64,000 nt of DNA from Streptomyces sp. CC208A (GCF_030010625.1 NZ_JASCXN010000024.1:1-64000), one strand, 5' to 3'. Shown: positions 25,170-36,586, numbered from the stretch's first letter. The notes: a model not told the origin generated them from the letters alone. A program made the numbers and translations.

Positions 25170-26311
25170 GCCGCACCCCCGGCGGGCAGCGCACGGTCCC
25201 AGAACGCGGCGCAGAAGCGACCGAGCGGTCCCCGGGGCTCGGCACCCGGCGGGGTGCCCGCTTCCTGGTCCGGCACGATGCCGGGGTCGTAGGGGAGTTC
25301 GCCGGCGAGCGGCAGCCGCAGGGCCTCGGCGATCCAACGCTCGTCGAGTCCCGCCGCGTACGGCCCCCGCACCACGGCCCGCAGGTCGCGCACGATCATG
25401 GAGAGGGTGCCGGTGATCCGGTGGGCGGCGGCGACCGCCCGCAGTTCGCCGGGGACGACGAGGAGTCCGAGGTCGAGCTGGGCCAGGGCCTCGGCCCCGG
25501 CCTCGTCGACGGCACGCGGCAGATCGACCACGACGACACCGCCCCTGCGGCGTGCCGCGGCCAGCACGGACCGGACCGCTTCGGGCGGGACGGCGCCGGT
25601 CGGCTCCCGGCCCCAGCTGAGCACGCGCACCCCTCGGGCGGCGGGCAGCGACTCTTCCAGGGCGCCGCCGGCCAGCCGCCCCTTCGAGGCGGCGAAGTCG
25701 CCCCACCTCCGGCCCTTCTCCCGCTCGGCGCCGAGGAGTACGTCGAGCCCTCCGCCGAGCGGGTCGCCGTCGACGAGCAGGGTCCGTCGGCCGGTGCGGG
25801 CGGCGGCGAGCGCAAGCCCGCAGGCGAGGGTGGAGGCGCCCGCCCCGCCGCGCCCGCCGACGACGCCGACGGTCAGCGCCGTCCGGTCGGCGCCTTCGGC
25901 GGCGTCGGCGATCCGGTCGACGAGCAGGGATTCGGCTCCTGGCAGCCGGAGCACGCTGTCCGCGCCGATCTCGACGGCGAGCCGCCACGCCGCCGGATCG
26001 TCCTGCCCGCGGCCGACGAGGGCGACGCCGGGCCGGCGCGTGGCGCCCCGGCAGCGCGCCGCGGCATCCTCCCCGACCAGCACGAGCGGCGGATCGGTCC
26101 AGCTCGCCCGTCGCTCGGGCACCCGGTGGTGCACCTGGGGCTCGACCCCGGCCGCGGCGCACAGCCGCAACAGGTCGTCGAGGAGGGCGACGTCCTCGGT
26201 GACGATCAGCGGGCCGGGCCCGCGCACCCCTTCCCCGCCGTGCGCCGCACCCTCGTGCTCCGCGCCCTCGTGCTCCGCCCCGCCCGTGCGGGAAGTCGTC
26301 GGTCCCTGCAT
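25166..26311 (-). CDS. CpaE/Ssd-like MinD-family ATPase (septum-site-determining-like)
   Basis: 381 residues from ATG 26311 (a GTG three codons upstream is possible). N-terminal response-regulator-like half without a phosphoacceptor, then a MinD/ParA ATPase with deviant Walker A GVVGGRGGAGASTLACGLAL and VLLVDGDPLGGGLD. In actinobacteria such proteins are annotated as Ssd and lead Tad-type loci; CpaE homologues localise the secretion machinery. First gene of the Tad-like operon; the next gene overlaps it. Confidence 0.85.
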   Translation of the reverse strand: MQGPTTSRTGGAEHEGAEHEGAAHGGEGVRGPGPLIVTEDVALLDDLLRLCAAAGVEPQVHHRVPERRASWTDPPLVLVGEDAAARCRGATRRPGVALVGRGQDDPAAWRLAVEIGADSVLRLPGAESLLVDRIADAAEGADRTALTVGVVGGRGGAGASTLACGLALAAARTGRRTLLVDGDPLGGGLDVLLGAEREKGRRWGDFAASKGRLAGGALEESLPAARGVRVLSWGREPTGAVPPEAVRSVLAAARRRGGVVVVDLPRAVDEAGAEALAQLDLGLLVVPGELRAVAAAHRITGTLSMIVRDLRAVVRGPYAAGLDERWIAEALRLPLAGELPYDPGIVPDQEAGTPPGAEPRGPLGRFCAAFWDRALPAGGAA

Positions 26312-26773
26312 CGCGCACACCCCTCTCGTGATTCCTGCCGGCCGCGAACTTCGCGACGGGAATCACGGTGAGGCCGCCGGGGAAATCGTGCGGAGTCCAC
26401 CGAAAAACTGTGGATAAGTGACTGCCTGTGAATATCTCGACCACCCTCCCGGGGACTGCCCGGAGCGCAGCCTGCCGGTTACGCTGTGTGACGAGTGAGG
26501 GGATCGCCGGGCCGAGGGCGGCCGGATGTACGGCGACGCGAGAGAAAGGAGCGAGCGATGGATCGACGCGGAAAAACGGGCCCGGACATGCGACGACCCC
26601 CGCCGGGGGGGAGAGCGGGGGTCGTCTCTCCGGCCGACTCGGGGGGGGAGGAGCCGGTCCGGGTTAGCACGGTCGCGAACGATCCGTGACTTCCATGGTG
26701 TACCCGAGAGCCTTCTCAGGCAAACCCACGCGCCCCAGCGTACGCCGAATGGCGGGCACCTATGCTCAGCGTT
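26312..26773. other. Divergent intergenic region between the Tad operon and the HAD gene
   Basis: About 460 bp without a supported gene. It contains the likely leftward promoter of the Tad operon and the rightward promoter of the HAD gene. A perfect hairpin, GACGACCCCCG ... CGGGGGTCGTC at 26592-26626, is followed by TCTCTC on the plus strand, so it could end a short plus-strand transcript or an attenuated leader. The rest shows nothing I can name. Confidence 0.5.
26761..26766 (+). promoter_or_regulatory. -10 box of a leaderless promoter for the HAD gene
   Basis: TATGCT lies 7 bp before GTG 26774, with no Shine-Dalgarno sequence between. That spacing puts the transcription start at or next to the start codon. 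Confidence 0.5.
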
Positions 26774-27619
26774 GTGGAAAACCACTCCTTGCCGCGCGCA
26801 GCCGCCTTCTTCGACCTGGACAAGACGGTCATTGCGAAGTCCTCGACGCTGACCTTCAGCAAGTCCTTCTACCGGGGCGGGCTGATCAGCCGCCGCGCCG
26901 CCCTGCGGACGGCCTACATCCAGTTCGTGTTCCTCGTCGGTGGGGCCGATCACGACCAGATGGAGCGGATGCGCGAATATCTTTCCGCGCTCTGCAAAGG
27001 CTGGAACGTCGCCCAGGTCAGGGAACTGGTCGCCGAGACCCTGCACGACCTGATCGACCCGATCATCTATGACGAGGCCGCCTCCCTCATCGAGGAGCAC
27101 CATGCAGCCGGCCGTGACGTGGTGATCGTGTCCACCTCCGGTGCCGAGGTGGTCGAGCCGATCGGAGAGATGCTCGGGGCGGACCGGGTCGTCGCCACCC
27201 GGATGGTGGTCGGCGAGGACGGCTGCTTCACCGGCGAGGTGGAGTACTACGCCTACGGCCCGACGAAGGCCGAGGCGGTCCGGTCACTGGCGGCGTCGGA
27301 GGGGTACGACCTGGCCCGCTGCTACGCCTACAGCGACTCGGCGACGGATGTCCCCATGCTGGAGGCCGTCGGACACCCGCACGCGGTCAACCCGGACCGG
27401 GCGCTGCGCCGCGAGGCGGCCGCCCGGGAGTGGCCGGTGCTGGTGTTCAACCGGCCGGTGCGACTCAAGCAGCGGCTGCCGGAGTTCCGGATGCCGCCCC
27501 GTCCGGCGCTCATGGCCGCGGCGGCCGTGGGTGCGGCGGCGGCCACCGCGGGGCTGGTCTGGTACGCCACACGTCGGCGTCACCGGGCCGCGGCGGCGGC
27601 CGCCCTCGCCACCGGCTGA
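26774..27619 (+). CDS. HAD-superfamily hydrolase (HAD-IB) with C-terminal membrane segment
   Basis: 281 residues. DxD motif I FFDLDKTVIAKSS, motif II VVIVSTSGAEV (Ser/Thr), motif IV YSDSATDVPMLEAVG. A SerB/PSP-like phosphatase fold. The last ~50 residues form a basic, Ala-rich transmembrane segment (MAAAAVGAAAATAGLVWYAT) that would anchor it to the membrane. GTG at 26774 is preferred because an extended -10 sits 7 bp upstream; an in-frame ATG at 26762 overlaps that box. Phosphatase substrate unknown; HAD-IB enzymes of this type include lysophosphatidate/phosphoserine phosphatases. Confidence 0.85.
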   Translation: MENHSLPRAAAFFDLDKTVIAKSSTLTFSKSFYRGGLISRRAALRTAYIQFVFLVGGADHDQMERMREYLSALCKGWNVAQVRELVAETLHDLIDPIIYDEAASLIEEHHAAGRDVVIVSTSGAEVVEPIGEMLGADRVVATRMVVGEDGCFTGEVEYYAYGPTKAEAVRSLAASEGYDLARCYAYSDSATDVPMLEAVGHPHAVNPDRALRREAAAREWPVLVFNRPVRLKQRLPEFRMPPRPALMAAAAVGAAAATAGLVWYATRRRHRAAAAAALATG

Positions 27620-27929
27620 CCGCTCGCCCCGTTTCCACCCGTCCAGAGAGACCGCCCCGCCCGGAAAGACCCGAAAGACCACAAAGAAGCGGATCCACCA
27701 CTTTCGCTTACCGGCGGACAGGAGTAGAAAGGAATCAGGCCCGCGAGACCTGGGACATCCGAGAGGATCACCTGTTGAGCATCAAGGCCCCACGGACCTG
27801 ACGCACAAAAACCTGGCACCCACGCGACGTCGACCCGTCGATTACGGGCCAGCCGCACCAGGCGAAGGGCAAAGTACCCCGCCTGATGGGCACATATCGA
27901 GGACGCTTGGTAACTGGGTGGACGTGCCA

Positions 27930-27957
27930 GCGGCGGTACTGATTTCAGTACCGCCGC
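27930..27957. terminator. Bidirectional terminator after the HAD and Fic-like genes
   Basis: Perfect inverted repeat, 13-bp arms GCGGCGGTACTGA / TCAGTACCGCCGC with a 2-nt centre, between two convergent genes. The remaining spacer (27620-27929, 310 bp) shows no gene; it contains AT-richer sequence around 27690-27760 of unknown role. Confidence 0.85.
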
Positions 27958-27978
27958 AACCCATGTCAGGGGGTGCCG

Positions 27979-28797
27979 TCAGGCCGCGCCGCGCTGGAGC
28001 GCCTCGCAGACCGCCGTCGACTCCCGGACGCCGAGTTCCACCGCGCGCCCACAGTGCGCGATCCACGCGCCGACGCCCTCCGGGGTGCCGGACAGGTAGC
28101 CCTCGAAGGCGGCCGCGTAGGCGGCCCGGCCCTGCTCGGCGTGGCCGACCTCGGCGGGGCAGATGCCCTTGGGGTCGAGGCCGCTGCCCTCCAGGACGAT
28201 CCGCTCCGCAGCGCGGGCGACCAGGCCGTTGTGCGAGGTGAAGGGGCGCAGGGCGAGCAGTTCGCCGTGGACCACCGCGGAGACGACGAGCGCCGGCGCC
28301 TCGCTGCCCGCGACGACGAGGTCCGCGAGGCCGTCGAGGCGGGCGGCGACCTCGTCGGGGTCCGGCAGGGGGGCCTCGATCAACGGCTCGGTCACGGCTT
28401 CGCCGGCCTGGCGCGGCCGGCCCACGGAGTCCTCGTGCTCGCCCGCGGCGACCAGGTGCAGCCGGGCGAGGACCCGGAGCGGCGACTGGCGCCAGATGGA
28501 GAGCAGTTGACCCGCCTCGGCGCTCAGCCGCAGGGCGGCGCCGACGGTACGGGCCTCGGGGTCGGCGCTGAAGTCGGTGCGGCGGCGGACCTCTTCCAGG
28601 GCCCAATCGGCACCGGCGAGGGCGGCCGAGCCGCGGGCGCCGCGGAGCGCAGCCTCGGAGGCGATCTCGTTGCTGCGGCGGCGCATCACGCGGTGGCCGT
28701 AGACCCGGTCGACGGCCTTGCGTACGGAGTCCACCGCATCGGCGACGCCCGGCAGGGTGCCGAGGGCGGCCAAGGGGTCAGAGGCGTGCGTACTCAT
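27979..28797 (-). CDS. Fic-domain-like protein with degenerate active-site motif
   Basis: 272 residues. The helical core and the segment VHGELLALRPFTSHNGLVAR align with the Fic signature HPFxxGNGRxxR, but the catalytic His is Arg (RPF) and the second Gly is His; only N-G and the downstream Arg remain. AMPylation by the canonical mechanism is therefore unlikely. Often annotated as an oxidoreductase in Streptomyces; I see no basis for that. ATG 28797 with the -10-like TAGCCT 8 bp upstream and no Shine-Dalgarno, suggesting a leaderless mRNA. Confidence 0.7.
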   Translation of the reverse strand: MSTHASDPLAALGTLPGVADAVDSVRKAVDRVYGHRVMRRRSNEIASEAALRGARGSAALAGADWALEEVRRRTDFSADPEARTVGAALRLSAEAGQLLSIWRQSPLRVLARLHLVAAGEHEDSVGRPRQAGEAVTEPLIEAPLPDPDEVAARLDGLADLVVAGSEAPALVVSAVVHGELLALRPFTSHNGLVARAAERIVLEGSGLDPKGICPAEVGHAEQGRAAYAAAFEGYLSGTPEGVGAWIAHCGRAVELGVRESTAVCEALQRGAA

Positions 28798-28885
28798 AAG
28801 TAAGGAGGCTACGCGCCCCGAGGGCCCGCCCCACGATGGAGTGGTCTTCTTCATAGACCTTGACCGCGGGCCGCGCTCATACCAC

Positions 28886-28891
28886 TACGCT
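28886..28891 (+). promoter_or_regulatory. -10 box of a leaderless promoter for the CooC-like gene
   Basis: TACGCT ends 8 bp before ATG 28900. TTGACC, a good -35, lies about 20 bp further upstream (slightly long spacing). Confidence 0.45.
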
Positions 28892-28899
28892 AGGTGAAC

Positions 28900-29886
28900 A
28901 TGAAGATCGCTTTCGTCGGGAAGGGCGGCAGCGGCAAGACGACGCTGTCCTCGCTCTTCGTCCGCCACCTCGCCGCCACCGAGTCGCCGGTCGTCGCCGT
29001 CGACGCGGACATCAACCAGCACCTGGGGGCCGCGCTCGGCCTCACCGAGGCGGAGGCGGCCGCGCTGCCCGCGATGGGGGCGCACCTGCCGCTCATCAAG
29101 GAGTACCTGCGCGGCAGCAACCCGCGGATCGTCTCGGCCGAGACGATGATCAAGACGACGCCGCCCGGGGAGGGTTCGCGGCTGCTGCGGGTCCGCGAGG
29201 AGAACCCGGTGTACGAGGCGTGCGCGCGGCCGGTCCGGCTCGACCCGGGTGAGGTCCGGCTCATGGCGACCGGTCCCTTCACCGAGGCGGACCTCGGGGT
29301 GGCCTGCTACCACTCGAAGGTCGGCGCGGTGGAGCTGTGCCTGAACCACCTGGTGGATGGACCCGACGAGTACGTCGTCGTCGACATGACGGCCGGCTCG
29401 GACTCCTTCGCGTCAGGCATGTTCACCCGCTTCGACATGACCTTCCTGGTCGCCGAGCCGACCCGCAAGGGGGTGTCGGTGTACCGCCAGTACAAGGAGT
29501 ACGCACGGGACTTCGGCGTCGCGCTCAAGGTCGTCGGCAACAAGGTGCAGGGCCCGGACGACCTGGACTTCCTGCACCAGGAGGTCGGCGAGGACCTGCT
29601 CGTCACGGTCGGCCACTCGGACTGGGTCCGCGCGATGGAGAAGGGCCGCCCGCCGCGCTTCGAGCAGCTGGAGCCCGAGAACCACCGCGCGCTGCGGACC
29701 CTGCGGGCGGCGGCGGACGACTCGTACGCGCGCCGCGACTGGCGGCGCTACACGAGCCAGATGGTCCACTTCCACCTCCGCAACGCGGAGAGCTGGGGCA
29801 ACGCGAAGACGGGGGCCGACCTGGCGGCTCAGGTCGACCCCGACTACGTCCTCGGCGAACCGGCCACCGCCACGGCCGCCCGCTGA
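28900..29886 (+). CDS. CooC/MinD-like P-loop ATPase
   Basis: 328 residues. N-terminus MKIAFVGKGGSGKTTLSSLF carries the deviant Walker A with signature Lys (GKGGSGKTT), followed by VVAVDADINQHLGAALG, the CooC/ArsA/MinD pattern of dimeric metal-insertion or maturation ATPases. No Cys-x-Cys metal site is evident. Client unknown. ATG 28900 preferred over GTG 28894 because of the -10 spacing. Confidence 0.85.
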   Translation: MKIAFVGKGGSGKTTLSSLFVRHLAATESPVVAVDADINQHLGAALGLTEAEAAALPAMGAHLPLIKEYLRGSNPRIVSAETMIKTTPPGEGSRLLRVREENPVYEACARPVRLDPGEVRLMATGPFTEADLGVACYHSKVGAVELCLNHLVDGPDEYVVVDMTAGSDSFASGMFTRFDMTFLVAEPTRKGVSVYRQYKEYARDFGVALKVVGNKVQGPDDLDFLHQEVGEDLLVTVGHSDWVRAMEKGRPPRFEQLEPENHRALRTLRAAADDSYARRDWRRYTSQMVHFHLRNAESWGNAKTGADLAAQVDPDYVLGEPATATAAR

Positions 29887-29935
29887 CCGCCCCGCCCCGC
29901 CCCGCCCTGGCGTCGGCGCCCGTACTGCCGTCCGG

Positions 29936-31249
29936 TCAGCCGCGGGCGGTCTGCTGGGTTGCCGGGGTGGCGGGCTGGGGGGCCAGGAAGGTGGGCCAGC
30001 CGGCGGTGGGGGCTTCGCCCACCTTCAGGGTGCGCAGTTTGGCGATGACGGCGGGGTCCTGGGCATCGAGCCAGTCCGCGAGCTGGCGGAAGGAGACGCA
30101 GTTGACGTCCTTCTGGACGCAGACCGTGGCGATGGTCTCCTCGATGGCGCGCATGTAGGTGCCGCCGTTCCAGGACTCGAAGTGGTTGCCGATGATGACC
30201 GGCGCCCGGTTGCCGTGGTACGAGCGCTCGAAGGCCTGGACGAGGCCGTCGCGCATCTGGTCGCCCCAGTAGCGGTGCATGCCCGGGTCGCCCTGGGTGG
30301 TACCGGGCGACTGGTTGACCATGAAGTTGTAGTCCATGGACAGGGTCTGGAAGGCGCGGCCCGGGACCGGGACCAGGTGCATGGACAGGTCCCAGAGGCC
30401 GTGGTCCTTCTTCGGCCAGATCTGGTCGTTGACGCCGCTGGTGTCGTAGCGGAAGCCGAGTTCGGAGGCGGCCTTCACGAAGTTCGCGCGGCCTTCCAGG
30501 CACGGGGTGCGGGCGCCGACGAGCTCCTTGTCGTAGTCGAAGGGCAGCGGCTGCTCGGTGCGCAGGCCGGCGTTGGTCTTCCAGTTCTTGACGAAGGACT
30601 TGGCCTGCCGGATCTCGCTCTTCCACTCCTCCACGGACCAGGTGCCGACGCCGCCCTGAGGGCCGCAGAAATGCCCGTTGAAGTGGGTGCCGATCTCGTT
30701 GCCCTCCAGCCACGCGCCGCGCAGTTCGCGGACGGTGTCGCGGATGCCCTCGACGTCGTTGAAGCCGATGTCGGAGCGGCCGGCGGGGTGCCTCGGCGGG
30801 TCGTACATCGTCCGCTTGTCCTCCGGCAGGAGGTACACCCCGCTGAGGAAGTACGTCATGGTCGCGTCGTACTTCTTGCCGACGTTCCGGAAGTGCGAGA
30901 AGAGTTTCTGGCTGTCCTCGCCGGCGCCGTCCCAGGAGAAGACCACGAACTGCGGCGGGGCCTCGCCCGGCTTGAGCTTCTTCCACACCCGCTGGTGCGG
31001 CTGGGCACCGGTGTAGGCGGTGGAGCCGTCGCCGATCAGCCGGACCGGGTTCTCCGGCGCCGCGGCGGGCTTCTTCTTCGCGCCGGCGCCCCCCGCGCCG
31101 GCGGCGCCCTCCTCGGCTCCCGCCGCGCCCTTCGCCGGCGGGCCGGACGGCTCCGAGCAGCCGGCCAGGCCGCCGACCAGGGCGACGGTGAGGACGCCTG
31201 CGGCCAGCGCCTTCCTCCGGAACGTACTTCCTCGCACGGCGGCTGACAT
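29936..31249 (-). CDS. Secreted lipoprotein, polysaccharide deacetylase-like
   Basis: 437 residues. Type II signal peptide: basic SAAVRGSTFRRK, hydrophobic core, lipobox LAGC, then a Gly/Ala/Lys-rich linker (residues ~35-65). The mature part has VVFSWDGAGE (deacetylase-like Asp near a strand end), GNEIGTHFNGH (H-x3-H-like metal motif) and a C-terminal His/Trp region, all consistent with a NodB-related carbohydrate esterase fold, although the sequence is divergent. Extracellular and membrane-anchored. A 16-bp minisatellite lies directly upstream of its ribosome-binding site (GAGAGG). Confidence 0.72.
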   Translation of the reverse strand: MSAAVRGSTFRRKALAAGVLTVALVGGLAGCSEPSGPPAKGAAGAEEGAAGAGGAGAKKKPAAAPENPVRLIGDGSTAYTGAQPHQRVWKKLKPGEAPPQFVVFSWDGAGEDSQKLFSHFRNVGKKYDATMTYFLSGVYLLPEDKRTMYDPPRHPAGRSDIGFNDVEGIRDTVRELRGAWLEGNEIGTHFNGHFCGPQGGVGTWSVEEWKSEIRQAKSFVKNWKTNAGLRTEQPLPFDYDKELVGARTPCLEGRANFVKAASELGFRYDTSGVNDQIWPKKDHGLWDLSMHLVPVPGRAFQTLSMDYNFMVNQSPGTTQGDPGMHRYWGDQMRDGLVQAFERSYHGNRAPVIIGNHFESWNGGTYMRAIEETIATVCVQKDVNCVSFRQLADWLDAQDPAVIAKLRTLKVGEAPTAGWPTFLAPQPATPATQQTARG

Positions 31250-31271
31250 CCCGCCCACCTCTCTCTTTTCC

Positions 31272-31351
31272 GGCTTCCCGAGACTCTGGCTTCCCGAAGC
31301 CCTGGCTTCCCGAGGCTCTGGCTTCCCCGGGCTCTGGCTCCCCGAGGGCTC
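31272..31351. repeat. 16-bp tandem repeat x5
   Basis: Five copies of a unit like GGCTTCCCGAGGCTCT (31272, 31288, 31304, 31320, 31336), the last degenerate. Lies in the 5' leader of the lipoprotein gene. The upstream spacer 31352-31601 shows no gene; AAATAATGCC and CGTTTACTCAGAG around 31520-31570 are markedly AT-rich and probably promoter sequence. Confidence 0.85.
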
Positions 31352-31601
31352 CCCAGGAATCCCCGAGGGCTTGCCGAGCACGGACACGGGCCAAGTGCTA
31401 CGACCTACGGGCTACGAGCGGCGCCAACCTCCCACCCCGGCCACCGGGACGATGAAACGACAAGCGGCAATACGCCCTCCAATCACCGGAACCGGTGAAC
31501 AATTGCCCTGTTTGCCTCGAAAATAATGCCGGAGTCTTTACTCTCCATTACGATTCGTTTACTCAGAGTTGAGGTACCCGTTCGGCCTTGGAGGAGACCG
31601 G

Positions 31602-34043
31602 ATGACCCTCGTGACCCCTGCCCGCACCCCCAACCGACCCCGTGTCCAGCGGCCCCACAGTCCGCCCGGGCGCTCCCATCGCTTCCGCCCCGCCGGCGTG
31701 GACGTCTCCGCGTCGGTCGCCGTCTTCCTGATCGCGCTGCCGCTCTCGCTCGGCATCGCCCTCGCCACCGGCGCCCCGCTCCAGGCCGGACTGGTCGCCG
31801 CCGCCGTCGGCGGGCTGGTCGCCGGCCGGCTCGGCGGCTCCCCGCTCCAGGTGAGCGGTCCCGCCGCCGGCCTCACCGTCGTCACCGCCGAGCTGATCCA
31901 GCGGTACGGCTGGCGCACCACCTGCGCCATCACGGTCCTCGCCGGACTCGCCCAACTCGCCCTGTCCGCCATGAAGGTGGCCCGTTCGGCGCTCATGGTC
32001 TCGCCCGCCATCGTGCACGGCATGGTGGCCGGCATCGGCGTCACCATCGCCCTGGCCCAGCTCCACATCGTCCTCGGCGGCACCCCGCAGAGCTCCGTCG
32101 TGGCCAACGTCCTCGGTCTTCCGGCCCAGTTGGCGGACGTCAGACCCGCCGCGCTCGTCATCAGCGGGCTGACCGTCGCGGTCCTGCTCTGCTGGCCCCG
32201 GCTGCCGGGCCGGGCGGGCCGGTTCCTGCGGAAGGCGCCGGCCGCGCTGGTCGGCGTCGGCGGCGCGACCGTGCTCGCGGTGGCCGCCGGACTCAGCGTG
32301 CCCCGCGTCGACCTGCCCTCCTGGAGCAGCCACGCACTGCCGGGGCTGCCCGACGGACCGGTCCTCGGCATCGCCGCGGGCGTCCTGACCATCACCCTGG
32401 TGACCAGCGTGCAGTCGCTGCTCTCCGCCGTCGCCGTGGACAAGCTGGTGGCCGCGCGCCCCGACGGGGGCCGGGGCGTCCCGCGTACCGACCTCGACCG
32501 CGAACTGGCCGGCCAGGGCGCGGCCAACGTGGTCTCCGGTGCGCTCGGCGGCCTCCCGGTCGCCGGGGTCGCGGTCCGCAGCGTCGCCAACGTCTCGGCG
32601 GGCGCGGTCAGCCGCGCCTCGACCATGCTGCACGGCCTGTGGATCGTGCTCGCCGCACTGCTCCTCGTACCCGCCATCGACCTGATCCCGCTGGCCGCGC
32701 TCGCCGCGCTCGTCATGGTGGTCGGCGTCCAGATGGTGAGCATCACCCACATCCGTACGGTCACCCGGCACCGCGAGGTCGTGGTGTACGCGGTGACGTT
32801 GGCCGGGGTCGTGCTGGCCGGCGTCCTGGAGGGCGTCGCCCTCGGCATCGCCGTCGCCGTCGCCGTCTCGCTGCACCGGCTGGCCCGGACCCGGATCACC
32901 CGGGAGGACCGCGACGGGCGTCAACTGCTGCGGGTGCGCGGTCAGCTGACCTTCCTCGCGGTGCCCCGGCTGAGCCGGGCGCTGCACCAGATCCCCGCGG
33001 GCGCGGAGGTGACCGTGGAGCTGGACGGCTCGTTCATGGACCACGCCGCGTACGAGACGCTGAACGACTGGACGGCCGGCCACCTGGCCCACGGCGGCAC
33101 GGTCGAGCTGACCGGCCCCACCGGAGGCCGCATCCCGGGGATCCCCACCGGGGGCCGTACCCCTGCGGCCCCCACCGGAGACCGTGTCTCCGCGGCCTCC
33201 ACCGCCCCCGCCCCGGACGCGGAGCCGGAAGGGAGCCGGGACCCGGGCGGTCCCTCCCCCCACGCCTGCTGTCGCCCCTGGACTCCCTGGCACAACCACC
33301 AGTGCGTCGAGCAGCCGGCGCCCGCCGCCCCGGCCGGGGATCCCCCGCGCCCGACGGGCCATCAGCTGGCGCACGGCATCGGAAAGTTCCAGCGGAACAC
33401 CGCCCCGCTGGTCCGTGACGAGCTGGCCCGGCTCGCCCGGGAGGGCCAGAGACCCTCCCAGCTCTTCCTCACCTGCGCCGACTCCCGGCTGGTCACCAGC
33501 ATGATCACCTCCAGCGGCCCCGGCGACCTCTTCACCGTGCGCAACGTCGGCAATCTGGTGCCGCTGCCCGGCGAGAAGGGCGGGGACGACTCGGTGGCGG
33601 CGGCGATCGAGTACGCGGTGGACGTGCTGCGGGTGCAGTCGATCACGGTGTGCGGTCACTCGGGGTGCGGCGCCATGCAGGCCCTGCTCGGCGCCGGACC
33701 GGACGATCCGGAGACCCCGCTGCGCCGCTGGCTGCGGCACGGCCGACCGAGCCTGGAGCGGATGGCGAGCCGCCGGCACGCCTGGGCGCGGATCTCCGGG
33801 CGGCTGCCGGCGGACGCGGTCGAGCAGCTGTGCCTCACCAATGTGGTGCAGCAGCTGGAGCACCTGCGGGCGTACGAGTCGGTGGCGCGCCGACTGGCGG
33901 ACGGCAGCCTCACCCTCCAGGGGATGTACTTCCACGTGGGCGAGGCGCAGGCGTATCTGCTCTCCGACGCGGACGAGGTGCGCGGCTACGACGACGTCTT
34001 CCACGGCGTCCCGCCCACCGCGCTGACAACCCGGGCCTCCTGA
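31602..34043 (+). CDS. SulP-family anion permease fused to a beta-carbonic anhydrase
   Basis: 813 residues. Residues ~20-440 are a SulP (SLC26) transporter with about ten membrane segments (LIALPLSLGIALATGAPLQA; GGLPVAGVAVRSVANVSAGA), then a short STAS-like region, a Pro/Thr linker, and a C-terminal beta-carbonic anhydrase with zinc motif TCADSRLVTSM and GHSGCGAMQ. The fusion would couple bicarbonate import with CO2/HCO3- interconversion. ATG 31602 preceded by GGAGGAG. The stop-codon region is duplicated in tandem downstream. Confidence 0.92.
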   Translation: MTLVTPARTPNRPRVQRPHSPPGRSHRFRPAGVDVSASVAVFLIALPLSLGIALATGAPLQAGLVAAAVGGLVAGRLGGSPLQVSGPAAGLTVVTAELIQRYGWRTTCAITVLAGLAQLALSAMKVARSALMVSPAIVHGMVAGIGVTIALAQLHIVLGGTPQSSVVANVLGLPAQLADVRPAALVISGLTVAVLLCWPRLPGRAGRFLRKAPAALVGVGGATVLAVAAGLSVPRVDLPSWSSHALPGLPDGPVLGIAAGVLTITLVTSVQSLLSAVAVDKLVAARPDGGRGVPRTDLDRELAGQGAANVVSGALGGLPVAGVAVRSVANVSAGAVSRASTMLHGLWIVLAALLLVPAIDLIPLAALAALVMVVGVQMVSITHIRTVTRHREVVVYAVTLAGVVLAGVLEGVALGIAVAVAVSLHRLARTRITREDRDGRQLLRVRGQLTFLAVPRLSRALHQIPAGAEVTVELDGSFMDHAAYETLNDWTAGHLAHGGTVELTGPTGGRIPGIPTGGRTPAAPTGDRVSAASTAPAPDAEPEGSRDPGGPSPHACCRPWTPWHNHQCVEQPAPAAPAGDPPRPTGHQLAHGIGKFQRNTAPLVRDELARLAREGQRPSQLFLTCADSRLVTSMITSSGPGDLFTVRNVGNLVPLPGEKGGDDSVAAAIEYAVDVLRVQSITVCGHSGCGAMQALLGAGPDDPETPLRRWLRHGRPSLERMASRRHAWARISGRLPADAVEQLCLTNVVQQLEHLRAYESVARRLADGSLTLQGMYFHVGEAQAYLLSDADEVRGYDDVFHGVPPTALTTRAS

Positions 34044-34140
34044 GCCGCCGCCCTGACCGCCCGGGCCTCCTGAGCCGCCGCCCTGACCGCCCGGGCCTTC
34101 TGAGCCGCCGCTCGCCGCCCTGACCGCCCGGGCCTTCTGA
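34023..34140. repeat. 30-bp tandem repeat derived from the gene's own 3' end
   Basis: Four copies of a unit like CTGACCGCCCGGGCCTCCTG plus AGCCGCCGCC (starts 34023, 34053, 34083, 34120; the third carries a 7-bp insertion). The first copy contains the last codons and TGA of the permease-carbonic anhydrase gene, so each later copy repeats that stop context. The rest of the spacer to 34368 holds no gene. Confidence 0.85.
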
Positions 34141-34368
34141 AACCGGCACCCCGTACCCCTGCCGCGCGCCCTGAACCTTTCCCGGCGTGCGTCCGTGAGA
34201 CTGTGTGGCCCCTTCTCCCTCCGCTCGGGACGAAGGGGCCCCCGTCCGTCAAGCCGCTCACAGGTCTAAACCAATTCGCCGGAGGCTCTTGTCACCCGGG
34301 GCATCGGGCTGATGAGCTATGACGCGGGACACATACGCACAGAGGACGCCCTGGGAAAGGGAGATGTC

Positions 34369-36324
<1,956 letters not shown>

Positions 36325-36343
36325 GCCCCCGGGCGCAGCAGAC

Positions 36344-36380
36344 GCGAAGGCCCGCCCCGCGCCCCGGGGCGGGCCTTCGC
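36344..36380 (+). terminator. Intrinsic terminator after acs
   Basis: Inverted repeat with 16-bp arms GCGAAGGCCCGCCCCG / CGGGGCGGGCCTTCGC, 20 bp past the stop. Confidence 0.85.
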
Positions 36381-36586
36381 ACGTCCGTCCTTCCGACACC
36401 CGCTCCCGGCGCCCGCTTTGACGCGACGAAAGACGCATACCTGCCTAAAGTAATCCTCGCCGGACCCGCCCCAGGCTTGTTAGGTAAGGTAAAGAGTGCG
36501 TCAAGGACGCGACAGGAAGATCTAGGTGCGCCGGGAAGTCTGGTCGGCATGCGCTTCGCCCTGCCCACCCGACCGGAGGTTCCCAG

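Noticed and set aside
36480..36494. TTAGGTAAGGTAAAG, resembling half an iron-box (DmdR1/IdeR) site upstream of nhaA
   Set aside because: Only the left half matches; no reason for iron control of nhaA.
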